Part shown: positions 21,014 to 31,743 of the stretch, piece after piece | Layout of the letters: the number at the start of each line of letters is the position of its first letter | Numbering within the stretch: position 1 is the first letter of the stretch | Source: Diaporthe sp. PMI_573 | Taxonomy: Eukaryota > Ascomycota > Sordariomycetes > Diaporthales > Diaporthaceae | NCBI GenBank assembly: GCA_021399435.1 | Contig: JAJTUP010000050.1 | Coordinates: 62,001 to 126,000 of the forward strand | DNA: 64,000 bases | Direction of reading: 5' to 3' | Notes under the pieces: model-generated | Told to the model about the DNA's origin: nothing | Databases searched by the model: none | What the model saw: the letters and a program-made list of their open reading frames with translations, nothing else | Translations under genes and position numbers: made by a program

Positions 21014-22087
21014 ATGGCTGTCGTCCCTCCTAAAGGTCTTATCCTCGTCACCGGTGCCAACGGTTACATTGGCAGCACGATGGTCAAGGTCTGCTTGGAA
21101 CAAGGATACGCTGTCCGCGGCATGGTTCGCTCCGCCTCTAAGAATCAGTGGATGCTGTCCTATTTTGGTCCTAACCTTTCTCTGGTCGAGGTGCCTGATC
21201 TGACGGCCAACGGTGCCTTTGGCGAGGCAGTCAAGGGCGTCGATGGCGTCGTTCATATCGCCTCCAAGAAAGAATTGAGCCAAGACAGTTCTTTGATCGC
21301 CGAGGTTGTCAGGAGCGTCACCAATCTTCTCGAGGCCGCAGCCAAGGAGTCCAGCGTGAAGCGCGTTGTCGTCACGTCATCGCAGACAGCATGTTTCAAA
21401 CCCCGCACCGGGGAGCCATACAAAGTCAGTCCGGACACCTGGAATGAGGAGGTTGTCGAAGCTGCCAAGCTGCCTTTTGACGGCAAAGATCCTACCCAAC
21501 GTGGCTTATTAATTCTCGCCGCCGCAAAGACCGTTGCGGAACAAGGGGCTTTTGAGTGGGTACGCGAGCACAAGCCGCACTTTATCTTCAACACCGTCGT
21601 GCCCAGTGTCAATCTGGGGCCTATCGTTGCGGTTGAACATATTGGCTTTAGTAGTAGCATGGCCATGATCGAGTCGGTTTGTCGTGGGATCTCCATTGCC
21701 GCCACGTTCCTTCCTTCGCAGTGGTTCGTTAATGTCGAAGACACGGCTTTCCTTCATCTGGCGGCGCTCACAATCGACGAGGTGCAGAACGAGCGTCTCC
21801 TCGCCTATGCTGAGCCGTATTCTTGGAAACAGATTCTTAAGATCCTTGGCCGATGCTACCCCGAGCGGAAGTCCAAGCTGGCTTCCATTGACGAGACGGC
21901 TACCGACAAGGGAGAAGTGAACAACAAGCGCTCGACTGAGATTCTTCGCAAGATGGGAAGGCCAGGGTTCAGGAGTCTGGAGGAGACACTCGTCTCAAGC
22001 ATGAAGACGGTGATCGAAGCTGAGGCGCTGCCAAACAAGCCCCGGAGCCTCGTGGATGACATGTTCACGATGGCAAAGGCAGAATGA
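21014..22087 (+). CDS. Extended SDR (GRE2 / dihydroflavonol-reductase-like) lacking the catalytic Tyr
   Basis: Single exon, 357 residues, ATG at 21014 with an A at -3. The N-terminal GLILVTGANGYIGSTMVKVC has the extended-SDR TGxxGxxG, followed by GMVRSASK and VDGVVHIAS, as in NADPH-dependent GRE2-like reductases. The catalytic Ser is in VVVTSSQTA. The position four residues before the active-site Lys, where YxxxK is expected, reads LAAAK (in RGLLILAAAKTVAEQ), so the Tyr is replaced by Leu. The downstream NTVVPSVNLGP block is normal. Known: Tyr is the general acid/base in this family, so activity may be lost or altered. The ORF shows no other damage, which fits a non-enzymatic or changed role, or recent decay. 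Cytosolic. Confidence 0.88.
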   Translation: MAVVPPKGLILVTGANGYIGSTMVKVCLEQGYAVRGMVRSASKNQWMLSYFGPNLSLVEVPDLTANGAFGEAVKGVDGVVHIASKKELSQDSSLIAEVVRSVTNLLEAAAKESSVKRVVVTSSQTACFKPRTGEPYKVSPDTWNEEVVEAAKLPFDGKDPTQRGLLILAAAKTVAEQGAFEWVREHKPHFIFNTVVPSVNLGPIVAVEHIGFSSSMAMIESVCRGISIAATFLPSQWFVNVEDTAFLHLAALTIDEVQNERLLAYAEPYSWKQILKILGRCYPERKSKLASIDETATDKGEVNNKRSTEILRKMGRPGFRSLEETLVSSMKTVIEAEALPNKPRSLVDDMFTMAKAE

Positions 22088-22782
22088 ATCCATATTTGGC
22101 TACAACTTTTTATAAGATTAATACGGTGAATGACAGACCTCATTACTAAAATCACTAGAGAAGAGCGGCTTGATGGATGCGATGACATGTAAACTTTGAC
22201 TGTCGCCTCTGATGGCAGGAACATCAACCCTTCTGCTCCTCCGTCAAAGCCACAAACCAACCTCCAAAGTCACTTCATGATATTGTCCGCTATATGCCAC
22301 CCTGCCTCTCCGCTCTTGTCGCTTTGGTTTGCACTGTTCTGCAGGTAAGCTTGACCCTAGGAGGATAAGGTATTGACTTGTTCTTTGCTGAGACTAAAGG
22401 TTTCTAGGGCTATATAAAGGATTCCTGGAATATTGAAACCGTGAGAGATACCTGTGATTAAAGTGATTGATGAAAAGAACTATGTGGTTTATACCAACCG
22501 CTAAGAAGATCGGTTACACCCTTTACTACCGACTTTAATCCACCCCAGCACCTCTGTGATCTTAAGGTGAGCCCACTGCTAGCTTGCGGAGTTTTATGTG
22601 GGCTACGGGAAGGAGTTAGCTAAACTCCGTGTGTACCAGCAGTTAACTCGGGTTAGGCGCTGCTCAAATCAAGCAGTCTTTCTTATATAAACGCATCATA
22701 ACTCATCAAGTTGCTGGTCTTACAAAGTGAATTAACTATACGCCAAACGGAAGCCCGGTTTGACCCGATATTACATCCCACA
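22088..22782 (+). promoter_or_regulatory. Intergenic region with TATA-like boxes before the reductase gene
   Basis: TATATAAA at 22684-22691 lies about 95 bp before the ATG at 22783, a plausible core promoter. A second TATATAAA occurs near 22413. Imperfect inverted motifs around GAGCCCAC and CTCCGTGTG lie between. No coding sequence seen. Confidence 0.45.
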
Positions 22783-23763
22783 ATGAAGGAAGCTATTGTG
22801 TTGAAGGGTACGATGGCCCTGCACTCCCAACCTAAGCAGTTCTCAGCTGCGTCCGCCCAAGGCGGTTTCTCACCAAAATCTCAGGTCTCGAGGTCAATAT
22901 TATTGACACTAAGGTCTCGAAACCCAAGAATGGCCAGGTCCTGATCCGTGTCGTCGTCGCTGGGTGCAATCCCAAAGATTGGAAGCAAGCCGGCTACACC
23001 CCTCAGCCAAGCAACTCCGGCGACGACCTAGCCGGTATCGTTGAGTCCGTAGGCCCCGACGTTGTCGAGTTCGAGCCTGGCGACCGCGTCGCTGCTTTCA
23101 CGAGATGTTTACTCCCCACGGTGCATTCGCCGAATATGCCATCGCATGGGCATACGCAACCTTCCATATCCCGAACGGCACTACCTTTGAGGAGGCGGCA
23201 ACCCTCCCGCTTGCTAGCATGACGGGAGCCTTGGGCGTATATCGCTATCTCGAGATACCGCTCCCTTGGATGCTAGATGATGATTCCCCCGATCTTGGTC
23301 CTATTTTGATATACGGGGCGGGAGCGGCTGTTGGTGCGTATGCTGTGCAGTGGGCCCGCAAGAGTCGCGCGCATCCGATTATTTGCGTGGCAGGCCAGTC
23401 AAAAGCCTACGTCAAGACCATCATCGACGAAAGCAAAGGCGATGTAGTCATTGACTATCGCAATGGCAATGATTATGTTGTGTCCGAGATCAAACAGGTT
23501 TTGGCGGGCAAGCCATTGCTGCGCGCCTTTGACGTCGTGAGTGAACATGATAGCGATAAGCTCATAGGCAAAGTTATCGATCCCAATGGTCGATTGACGA
23601 TTGTTCTACCCAAGATTGGAGCGCAAATGCCCAAGTCGTTGGCGGCTATGTCAGCCCCTGAGGGAATCATCCTCCCACAACTGGAGGGAGTCTCCGAAAA
23701 TGTACAGACGTTTTTCACAGGGGTCAACTCTGTCTTCCTTGGCGACAGAGACTTCGGTTTTCT
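22783..23763 (+). pseudogene. Medium-chain reductase (enoyl-reductase-like), frameshifted and 3'-truncated
   Basis: Exon 1 22783-22807 (MKEAIVLK), intron 22808-22884, exon 2 from 22885 (GLEVNIIDTKV, then QVLIRVVVAGCNPKDWK and GDDLAGIVESVG). These are the start, GCNPxDWK and GxDxAG motifs of zinc-independent MDR enoyl reductases that work in trans with polyketide synthases. In the GDRVAAF-xEM region near 23097-23101 one base is missing: the frame up to VAAF and the frame from EMFTPHGAFAEYA onward differ by one. ILIYGAGAAVGAYAVQWA is the Rossmann motif. After NSVFLGDRDFGF at about 23763 homology stops and another gene begins on the opposite strand, so about 60-80 C-terminal residues are missing. 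Either a pseudogene or, for the single base only, a sequencing error. Confidence 0.8.
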
Positions 23764-24947
23764 GTTACTTCAGCTGGATCTGATTCCGACATTTTCAAAA
23801 AGTGCCCAACAATATTAGCCATCACCAAAATGTGCGACAAAGTATTTGCTGGGACAGAAGGGTGTTCAATCTGGGTTTGCACCTCTTCAGACTGCAAAGC
23901 CATGTATGCGCTCAAATAAGGCTTACCTGCCCTCCATACTGGGCAGTTTACATCAAGCTGAGTATTGTCGTTTGTGACGGCTTGATCTAGATCTGCCTGA
24001 ACTCTATCTCGTCCCTCTAGCTTGAGGGTTCGAAATCCGAGATCATATGCTCTTTGTTGAAATCGCTGTACAACGCTACGCTGAACTTGTCCCACTAATC
24101 GACGGCCGTCCTTGCCACAAAGCGGGGATTCGTAGCTAAGCTCCGCGAAGTTCTGCAGTGCGAATACGAGGAGTCTTGTGTACGCGAGGTAAAACGCGTG
24201 CTTGCCTAAATGATCGTGTGCATGGTGACACTCATCTCCACTCTCGCAAATATGTCCCTCGATTGGGTGGAAATGCCTTTTGAGCACATTCCTCAATGTC
24301 GGCTGGTTTCTGCGTCGGGATCGATCTGGCGCGACAAACTTCCAGATGGCCCTAACTGCGGGTGGAAAATACAGCATATCCTTGTGGAGCGTCTCGATGC
24401 TTGAAATACGCCACTTTACTGTGCACACGCTTTGCTCTAGACTTCGTCGTTCTCCTTTGTCAGTAATATCTGTGAAAACTTCGTTTGAGCGAAAAAAGTC
24501 TCGGATTGCGGCAAGGTCCTCGTAATGACTTGGAAAGAGTTTTTCCAGTCGACGAACAGTATCCACATCGACAGCGTTAGCGAAAGCATCCACACCTAAG
24601 GTGATGAGATCGCACGTTTCATACACGAATCCGAGATAATGGATGATCTCTTCATCGCAATGCAAGGCCTTATGCTTATGCAAGTTGCCAAGTTGTAGAC
24701 CATCCCATAGACCGGGAAACCGGAGGAGTCTGTTTAATGCCCGCACAATCTCAGTTTTCCGCAAGAACTTCGTAAGAATGTCTTCCTTGCACTTGCTCAT
24801 ATGACTCAGCCATCGCTTTCGATCTGTATCTGCCGCGTCTGGGTTTAGCTGGATCTGACGATAAACCTCACCGGCTGTATGTGGCGCTTCAAATGCCAAT
24901 CTATCTCCATATGCATCCAGACGTGGTAATAGGCTAGAGGCTGTAGC
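23764..24947 (-). pseudogene. DUF3723-family protein, truncated at both ends
   Basis: A long open frame on the minus strand. Recognised family features in order: GEVYRQIQ, KRWLSHMSKCKEDIL, FPGLWDGLQLGNLHK, ALHCDEEIIHYLG, VDVDTVRRLEKL, RRSLEQSVCTVKW and a SSIETLHKDMLYF stretch, then a C-terminal part with DNTQLDVNCPVW and PYLSAYMALQ. No ATG precedes the homology; the codon at 24897-24899 is TTG and upstream codons end in stops near 24950, so the N-terminus is lost. The C-terminal end merges into antisense of the reductase at about 23764. Known: DUF3723 proteins are of unknown function, multicopy in fungi, and listed among Starship accessory genes. Family call is from memory of the motif pattern. 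Confidence 0.7.
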
Positions 24948-25402
24948 TCGTCATGATCACTACTATGTACCATGCTCTAGGCATGCCGGTGAGCAACCTC
25001 ATTGGAACAAGCCATGCAACCGACCACCTCTGCGCAGCGCTAGTGTCGAGGCCGTGTCTCAAAAGTGCAGTTTGCCAACCTATGGGAGCTTGAAACGTCA
25101 CTACGTGGCTGTCAATTTTTTCCATTTTGGAGCCTCTGCAGTGCCAAGTGGATCAGGCAGCAAGCTCGCTCTACAGCTTTTGGTCATTTGGCACACCAAG
25201 ATTTTGAGAATTGGTCGATTTTGAATTGCATTTGACCGAGGGGAAGCCCTTTAGAAAATCATCAAACTCAACCCATCACCATCTGTTTTATCCTAATCGT
25301 GCTTACCGTGCTTTAAAACACAATTCAGACTTTCAATCTATCGCTGCCTTATTCAGCTACTCCGTCAACACGCCGAGCCCATGACTTGGCTCAATCCCGA
25401 AT
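24948..25402. other. Spacer, no gene recognised
   Basis: Short ORFs only. The right end is AT-rich and could be the promoter of the coiled-coil ORF at 25403. Confidence 0.4.
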
Positions 25403-26425
25403 ATGGCAGCCTCGTCGAGTGCTAATCCCGCGCCAGCCCCCAGGAGCTGCTCTATCCCCGGGCCGCCAATGTCGAAACGTCGATATCAATTCTCTAGAAC
25501 CCTTTCTCAGCCCGCCACCCTGCCGAGTCCTCCTTCGACGACCCCTTCTGACAACGACAAACCCGGCCTAAGCTCACACGACCGGCAAGGCCATGATGGC
25601 GGCATTCCTAGAGAGCCAGATCGCAGCGAATGCACGATCAAACAGCTGGAGTTCAAATGTAAGATCAAAGAGCTGGAACTCAAGAATGCGAGGCTGGAAC
25701 TCAAATACAAGATCAAAGAGTTGGAACTCAAACACATGATCAAAGAACTGGAATTCAAAAATACAAGCCTGGAACTCGAGAACGCTAGGCTGGGCAAGAA
25801 GCCGTGCCCTCAAGTTGATGTGGACGCCGATATATCGACTCGCTCAATATCAATTGTCCCGACAGCATTTGCGAAGTCCCGCGACGAAAGCATCGACACC
25901 AGTAACGTCCGTATAAAGCCCTTGGTTGAATCTCTCATCAATGATCGCCTTACCCAGCTTGACGATAACTGGAAACAAAATGTGCACAATAACGATCTGG
26001 TCAATGATAACACCAGGCTCCAGGACAGGAATCTTGAGCTCGAGACTCTGATCGACGAGGTGCGGCGTATCCACCGAGAGGAGCTGGCCAAATTATGTCA
26101 CAAGGAGGAGAAGCCGGCAGATCAATTCATTTCGAAGACAAAGTCTTCCATAACACGTGGAAGACCTACGGCTAACTGTCTCGACTGTAGGAATCGGCCT
26201 GCCTCACTCGCCTCTAAGCGTACTGCAGAACAAGCTGAGTTATCCCCAATACGTCGAGAAGGATTGCCATTGATAGACTTGCAACTACGTACACCAATTA
26301 TCCCACAAGAATCTATTCTGCTGGGAACACCAATTGCCACGTTAACACGAGCAGGCGCGCCGATTGCTTCCCCGACCAGGTCCCTCGATTGCTTCTCAAG
26401 GCGTACGACTTGGAACGCTGATTGA
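25403..26425 (+). CDS. Coiled-coil protein with IKELELK-type repeats, hypothetical
   Basis: 340 codons from ATG at 25403. Residues 1-70 are Pro/Ser-rich. Residues about 79-133 consist of degenerate repeats of IKELELK and ARLELKY-like units, which give heptad-like hydrophobic spacing and so a coiled coil. The repeat is also visible in the DNA as AAGATCAAAGAGCTGGAACT variants at 25660-25780. A second helical stretch around LQDRNLELETLIDEVRRIHR follows. The C-terminal third has a low-complexity TPIAT/APIASPTRS region. I do not recognise a family. The frame is lost near 26400, where the next frame continues with SQGVRLGTLIESP-like sequence into the CxxC fragment, so the true gene may be longer and frameshifted. 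Confidence 0.5.
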   Translation: MAASSSANPAPAPRSCSIPGPPMSKRRYQFSRTLSQPATLPSPPSTTPSDNDKPGLSSHDRQGHDGGIPREPDRSECTIKQLEFKCKIKELELKNARLELKYKIKELELKHMIKELEFKNTSLELENARLGKKPCPQVDVDADISTRSISIVPTAFAKSRDESIDTSNVRIKPLVESLINDRLTQLDDNWKQNVHNNDLVNDNTRLQDRNLELETLIDEVRRIHREELAKLCHKEEKPADQFISKTKSSITRGRPTANCLDCRNRPASLASKRTAEQAELSPIRREGLPLIDLQLRTPIIPQESILLGTPIATLTRAGAPIASPTRSLDCFSRRTTWNAD

Positions 26426-26429
26426 ATCT

Positions 26430-26780
26430 CCGGTACTGAGTTGTTCTATTTGGCCGAGACCGGCCTGGGGGAGACATCCCCGCTCACCTTTCATGGAACG
26501 TCGAGATTTCGAGTTTCCGGATCTTGACTGGATGCGTAATCTGTTGCATTGGCCGTTATCTGATACAGATAAGAAGCTCCTGCAGAAGTTCTGGACGGAG
26601 CTGGAAAAGGACCGAATGGAACACTGCGTTCGCTGTCAGGAAACATGGTTTGATATGGGCCTGAAAGATGACATTTGCGCTATCCATCGAATCATGGAAA
26701 CTTCTAAGCCAGCGTGTGCAGGTCAAGCTAAGCCAGCCAGCATCCAATTCGAGGTCGCTACCCTTTTGTTATGGTTCCTC
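26430..26780 (+). pseudogene. Helitron-like N-terminal CxxC fragment
   Basis: The segment reads DFEFPDLDWMRNLLHWPLSD, then CVRCQETWFDMGLKDDICAI. The C-x2-C followed by WFDMGL and a second Cys resembles the N-terminal finger that precedes the Rep/helicase part of fungal Helitron proteins (CxRCxERWFDMGLxDGxC). The second CxxC is lost (IHRI instead), and no helicase motifs follow. It may belong with the coiled-coil ORF upstream. The assignment is tentative; a search is needed. Confidence 0.35.
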
Positions 26781-26803
26781 CCTAGGCTCCAATCTGTCCG
26801 TTC

Positions 26804-27254
26804 TCAGGCTGCACTCTCGACCGGGTCTACCTTGCCCTCCGCTGTCTCCTTATCGGTTCTGTCCATGTCTCGTGAGCCTCGTGCCATTTCAAAGGAGTAG
26901 ACCCCAGATGGCGGACGGGCAAGCTCACCTGGTGCTGACAGTAACCGTCGACTGAACCCTCGCGACGTTACGCTGATGAACCACGGCATGAGCCTTACCG
27001 ATCGCCGTCATGACTTCGTCCCAGCTGCCTTCTAGACATGCAGGTGCAGAGCACGCCCGTTTGTCAGCCTCGCAAAATTGGGTTTCTAGAGTACGCAATC
27101 AACAAGACTCACCGAGCGTGGTGCCAGTGGAGTGCATTGTGTGCTTCAGCCCAATAGACTTAAGATATCGCTGCACCTCTGCGAGCTCAGCGGCGATCGA
27201 CGGGTTGCCTGTCCCGATCTGTATTCTGACATCAGCGCTGTTTTCATTCCTCAT
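26804..27254 (-). CDS. UPF0045 / ECM15-type (thiamine-binding fold) small protein
   Basis: Three short exons read leftward: 27254-27113, 27031-26929 and 26858-26804, with GT-AG introns of 81 and 70 bp, giving 99 residues from ATG to TGA. Seen: VRIQIGTGNPSIAAELAEVQ, LKSIGLKHTMHSTGTTLEG, SWDEVMTAIGKAHAVVHQ, RVQSTVTVSTRTDK. This is the full order of the UPF0045 (ECM15/MTH1187) family: IPxG[TS]-S-x-VAEVQ, YxxHSxGTTVEG, the WDEV-IGxAH helix and the R[IV]GTRxDK end. Known: the fold binds thiamine-like ligands as a tetramer; yeast ECM15 is of unclear role. The gene is complete and looks intact. It is too finely split for simple ORF finding. Confidence 0.85.
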
Positions 27255-28509
27255 GGAAGGGCATGATGGGAGCTGGCCGCCTAAGCATTAGAGGGACCTG
27301 TACAGGAACAAGAGCAAAATCGGCGCAACACGATGGCGGCGTAGAGAGCGAACTATAGTCCATGTCGGCAGTCTCAGACGCGGATTGGTTTGGATGAATT
27401 GACTTAGGTCTCAAAAAGGCTCATTCACCGACAGGTGATAGAACCGTTATGCTGGATGATCTTTTGAATTGCTCTTACCGGAAAGACATGTCGCCCGGGA
27501 AAACACGAGCTTTTGAACTTCGGGCCGAAGCCGAGCGTAGCATGTGATCCAATGTGCCATCTACCCCGCGATCGGCAAGTGCACGTCAGGGTGAAGTGAT
27601 CGATCCAAGGTACAGCATCAACATCGAGCGATCAACATGACGCAAGCCCAAGCGGGGTTTGCAACGTCCTCCGATCAGAACATTCAGCTCACCACACTGT
27701 CGCGATTTGCTGTACTCACTGTCGAAACTACTTACATCAACGCGCTCTAGGCCATGGCGAAGGCTTGGAGCCAACTTTTTGGATCGTATGTGTGTGCTCT
27801 TGCTGATAGCCTTGTTTTGCTCCATGAGCGCTTCCTTCAGGTATTTGAGGAAACCCGGGTTGAGAAAGCAGGACTAACGATCGAGCGGAGGCTAGGTACA
27901 GGAGGAGCCAATTAGTTTCGACCACCTAGCCGTACCGAGCTTGCGGGCTAGCCCAATGCGGCCGATGTTATGATGCCGCTTTTGAATTGCAATTTAACCT
28001 TACCATATCAACGTACTTTCGTGCTTGTTGACGTTGATGATTGATCCAGCCGTTGGGCTAGGTTGTCCATTTTGGATTCGCGTATTGGAAGTGGTCAACA
28101 GATGAGGACCATAGAAGGACTGAAACAAACACGACAAGATGGTCGACAGTCGGCGAGGTGTACAAATTGCCCATGCCAATCTTCCGTCTTGCTCTTCAGT
28201 GGCTCGCTGGCTCGCAAGGCGAGCCTGCGATCCAGGGTGTGAGGCTCGACGACCCACTTGTCGAGCCGGCTCGCTGGGCTCGCAGTCGAGCCTGACCCTA
28301 ACCCTAATGGTGTTGAGCCCCGGACGAGACAGCCGCCAGTTGTGGCGCCTTCGGCGAGTAGCTCAGCCGCCTGTGCCGTGAAAGTCCCATTTCCCACCCT
28401 TGCCCAAATTTCTCAGCTCGCTTCCCATTCTTTCACTCAACTCGATGATCATCTCATACGATAGCAGCATCACCGCCTCACCCCACACTAATTGTCGCCC
28501 GCTATCCTC
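27255..28509. other. Spacer between UPF0045-type gene and Clr5 gene
   Basis: No supported gene. At about 28195-28300 there is a cluster of direct and inverted GGCTCGC/GCGAGCC words, and at 28290-28308 a short telomere-like CCCTAACCCTAA. The right end should hold the promoter of the Clr5-domain gene. Confidence 0.4.
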
Positions 28510-30126
28510 ATGGCCTCCACAACGGCTTGCCCGCAGAGGGGAGCACTTCCCCCTGCCCACATGCACCACACTACTGTTTCTAAAAAGGAGGCTTACTCTA
28601 AGCCTTCTCAAGAGGAGTGGGAGGCAGTACGGCTGACAATTCGACAATTGTACATTGATGAAAATAAAACACTCTCGGAAGTGTCAGAGACCCTCGCGAA
28701 GCTCTACGGCTTTCGTGCCTCGTAAGTTGCATTAACCGCGTGATCCACCACACGCAAGGCCCTCGCCGCGCTCAGCTCCGTCAACCGCGACAGCTCACTG
28801 ACTCAATTGTTCCTGCGCGCTTGAAGGCCAAAGCAGTACAAGAACCGTTTCAAGCAATGGGGACTATGGAAGAATCTCTCCACCAGAGATGCGGCCAGGC
28901 TCATTCAGATGAAGGCGTCTCGGGACTCAATCGGCAAGACGTCGACCTTTGTAAGGACGGGCCAGAAGCTTGACTTCGATCGTGTCCAGAAGACGATCCG
29001 CCGCAGCAAGAACAGAGCTCCCAAGATTGCTGCGGAAGTGAAACGGCCGAAGCTTGGCCAAGCGGATCCAGCACCACCCGCTTGCAATCAGCCGTCACGG
29101 GTGGAATGCCGCACTCCCTCCCCGGAGCCCCTTCCTGCCAAAGATGGGCTGGACTTCCTGGACAGCCTGGATTCTAGCATCCTTCGTGTCGATGGCGTCG
29201 CTCTTGATCGCGACTTCAGCACTTTCGAACCCGAGGCATTCCTAACGCATGTTTCCGAGTCTTTTATGATAAGCCCCAGTCCATTTGACACTTACCGCTA
29301 TGAAGATCCCCACGTTGAAATGATATGGGAATGTTACGCCCGCGTGCATCACAAGCTGGCCTTGAGATGCGAGTGGCTGCGATCAAATACGCTCTCCGAC
29401 TCAGATTTAAGGCGTTTCAGGCGCAACAACTCACTTTTAGCGATACTTGAGCCCATAATAGCCAAAAAAGGGCGCCATTACATCAGAGAACTATTCCTGG
29501 CAAACGTTGTGTCAACATTTCGCCATCGTCCAGGATTCACCGAATTTGCCCAGTCTATCAACCAGACTCTCGGTCAGGATTTCACAGACAGGAAGGCCTT
29601 ATCGCATCACGCCACGTTGGTCGGGAGAGCTCTGAGTGACTTGGGCTTACAATCATACACACAACGCTTCATTATTGGGACCATGGAGGGCAGAGATTCC
29701 ACGGAGTCTCCACCTTCGTCAGACGAAAACATCCCCGCCCCTAAGATCGAAAGTCCCGACAGCCTGAGCCCGGATGTCAATTTGCCATCTCCAGGGACCG
29801 AAATGCCACCCACCCCACCAAGCTGCAACGACTACACCAACGGTCCTGACACCAGCGAGCTCGAGGCAGCCGCTTTTGCTTACGATCTCGGTGAAATGGA
29901 CACGGCAGAGACTCGCCTGCGAGCCTTGACCTGCTACGAGAGGTCGCTTTCTACGAAGGGACAAGTGCTTGTGCGACTGGCGTTGTACTGCTTATCGAGC
30001 GTCCAGCGGCAAGCCGAGCGGGTCGAGGAGGCAGATGGAAGCCTCATGCGAGCCATCCGAGGATCAACATTCTACACAGCAGAGGACGGCACAGAATGGG
30101 ACGAGGTCAGCTACCTCTTCATGTGA
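28510..30126 (+). CDS. Clr5-domain protein
   Basis: Exon 1 28510-28721 and exon 2 28827-30126 (intron 105 bp, GTAAGT to AAG) give 503 residues. Residues about 33-90 match the Clr5 DNA-binding-like domain: the helix W-E-A-VRLTIRQLYIDENKTL, then SEVSETLAKLYGF across the splice to a KQYKNRFKQWGLWKN end. This is the normal Clr5 order, and the intron lies inside the domain. The remaining 400 residues are mostly helical, with an acidic Pro/Ser-rich linker around residues 340-390. The C-terminus has TPR-like helices (FAYDLGEMDTAETRLRALTC). Known: Clr5 domains occur in cellulase regulators and in many uncharacterised fungal proteins, some linked to mobile DNA. It ends at TGA 30124-30126. Function beyond likely DNA binding is unknown. 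Confidence 0.85.
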
Positions 30127-30413
30127 ATGGGACGGTGTAAGTTATTCTTCAGCTCGGAAATGACCACGGTGGCACGTCGCGCCGGCTACCCCGCACTCCC
30201 CCGCACGACAATTTTTTCGCACAGCCGCAAATCGGTCTCGTTCCGGAACAGCCCTAGCTGTCGTTGGCGGCTGGTGGATGTGCACGCTGCCCTCCTGGGA
30301 TGCGTGGGAGCCGATAAATCGGCATCCGATCCACATATTTACATCTTATCCATAACTACAGGTCGATCATTGCGATAGGTAGCCAGAAAAAATAGCGCCA
30401 CCAAACTTAGTCA

Positions 30414-30503
30414 CCAAACATGCAGCCACCAAACATGCAGCCACCAAACATGCAGCCACCAAACATGCAGCCACCAAACATGCAGCCACCAAACATGCAG
30501 CCA
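30414..30503 (+). repeat. 15-bp minisatellite, six perfect copies
   Basis: Unit CCAAACATGCAGCCA repeated six times without a mismatch, with degenerate partial copies on each side (about 30400-30413 and 30504-30510). The unit length is a multiple of three, so all frames stay open across the array, but there is no sign that it is translated. Confidence 0.95.
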
Positions 30504-31027
30504 CCAAATCATTGCTCTCCCATCTCGTACTGATTGTTCTGGCGCAAAGAAAGTCAGTGAGGCCGGCCCAGAATCGCGGGAAGGACATCACGAGGGCGAC
30601 GAACTATTACTGGGGGTACCATTGGAAACAAGCAGCGAGGAAGTTGTGACTGGGGCTGGGGAGGGTTTACTCGTACTGGGAATATTTGAAACTCGGTGCA
30701 AAGGAAAGAGCGGCTTCATAAAATGGCTGCTGGGCCCATATTCTGGAGCCGGTCGGTGGCCGTGTCCATGACTCAAATGAGCTGCGCTGTTCTCCATGAT
30801 TACGACGGCTCGGAGCGGGTTTCTTGCAGATGCCTTCCCGACGTAGATATGGCCGCCCAGCACCCGGTGTCCGACCTCTATACTGGTGATTATGGTGAGG
30901 CTCGGCGCCGACTGCAAATTGTTGACACCAGATCATGGGCAATAAGTCGAGACATCGGAAACTGGGTAACCAGTAGGTAGTATACTATATGCTAGCCTAA
31001 AGACACGAGTTGATTTAACATATACTA
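30504..31027. other. Spacer before the nested element block
   Basis: Open frames of about 90-110 codons lie on both strands of 30588-30980. They overlap each other and match nothing I know. Confidence 0.35.
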
Positions 31028-31743
31028 TAACGTGGTTGGACAGTCAGCCGGACCGGACACATGCCCGGACAGTTTTACCAACTCTACCAACTTCAGCCAA
31101 CCCCAGCACCCACCCAGGGCAAAAGAATCAATAAAAGTTAGCACCAATTGGTGACAACTGCTTTGAATTCCCTATTTTCAATTGATTTGGTCGATTTGGA
31201 GGTATTGAAGTGGCTGCAGTGCCAGTCTGAAGTTATCAACTTTTAGTGGGAAAATCAGCTTCCCCACCAAAATACCGTATTAATTGAGAAAATTCAATTT
31301 TACGCTAGCAGGCCTCCCCAGCCTTTCTAACGATAACAGGCCTAACGCGCTGCCAAAACCAGTTTAACGCCTCGCCAAGGCCGCATAACCCAATTCCCAG
31401 GTATTTCCGAGCCCCTATTGCATTCTCCTGGCCAGAACCGACTTTTGAAGCTATTCCCACTGCTGTGTGACAACGATATCGACGATTCTGACAATTCTGA
31501 GACAGGTGCGCGCAGCATGCCTCCTCTGACTGAGCTTTCAACCAACGCGGTACGGCCTATACAGCCTAAAAGGCCTGGGAGGAAGCCATTCCCTTTAGAA
31601 AAGCGAAAACCGCCTTCTTTCAAGCCAATCCAGCGAATCCAGTGTTGCTAATAATATAAACAATACGTATATTGGCAATATGGACCCCCTCGCAATAATA
31701 TCGTATTGTCAAGAGGCGATATTGTATTACCCAATATGAACAT

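Noticed and set aside
28195..28310. Interstitial telomere at CCCTAACCCTAA
   Set aside because: Only two units, and a similar short word is part of the Gypsy LTR; too short to claim a telomere scar.
30367..30591. Minus-strand ORF with repeated LVAAC
   Set aside because: It is the translation of the 15-bp minisatellite; unit length divisible by three keeps the frame open without selection.
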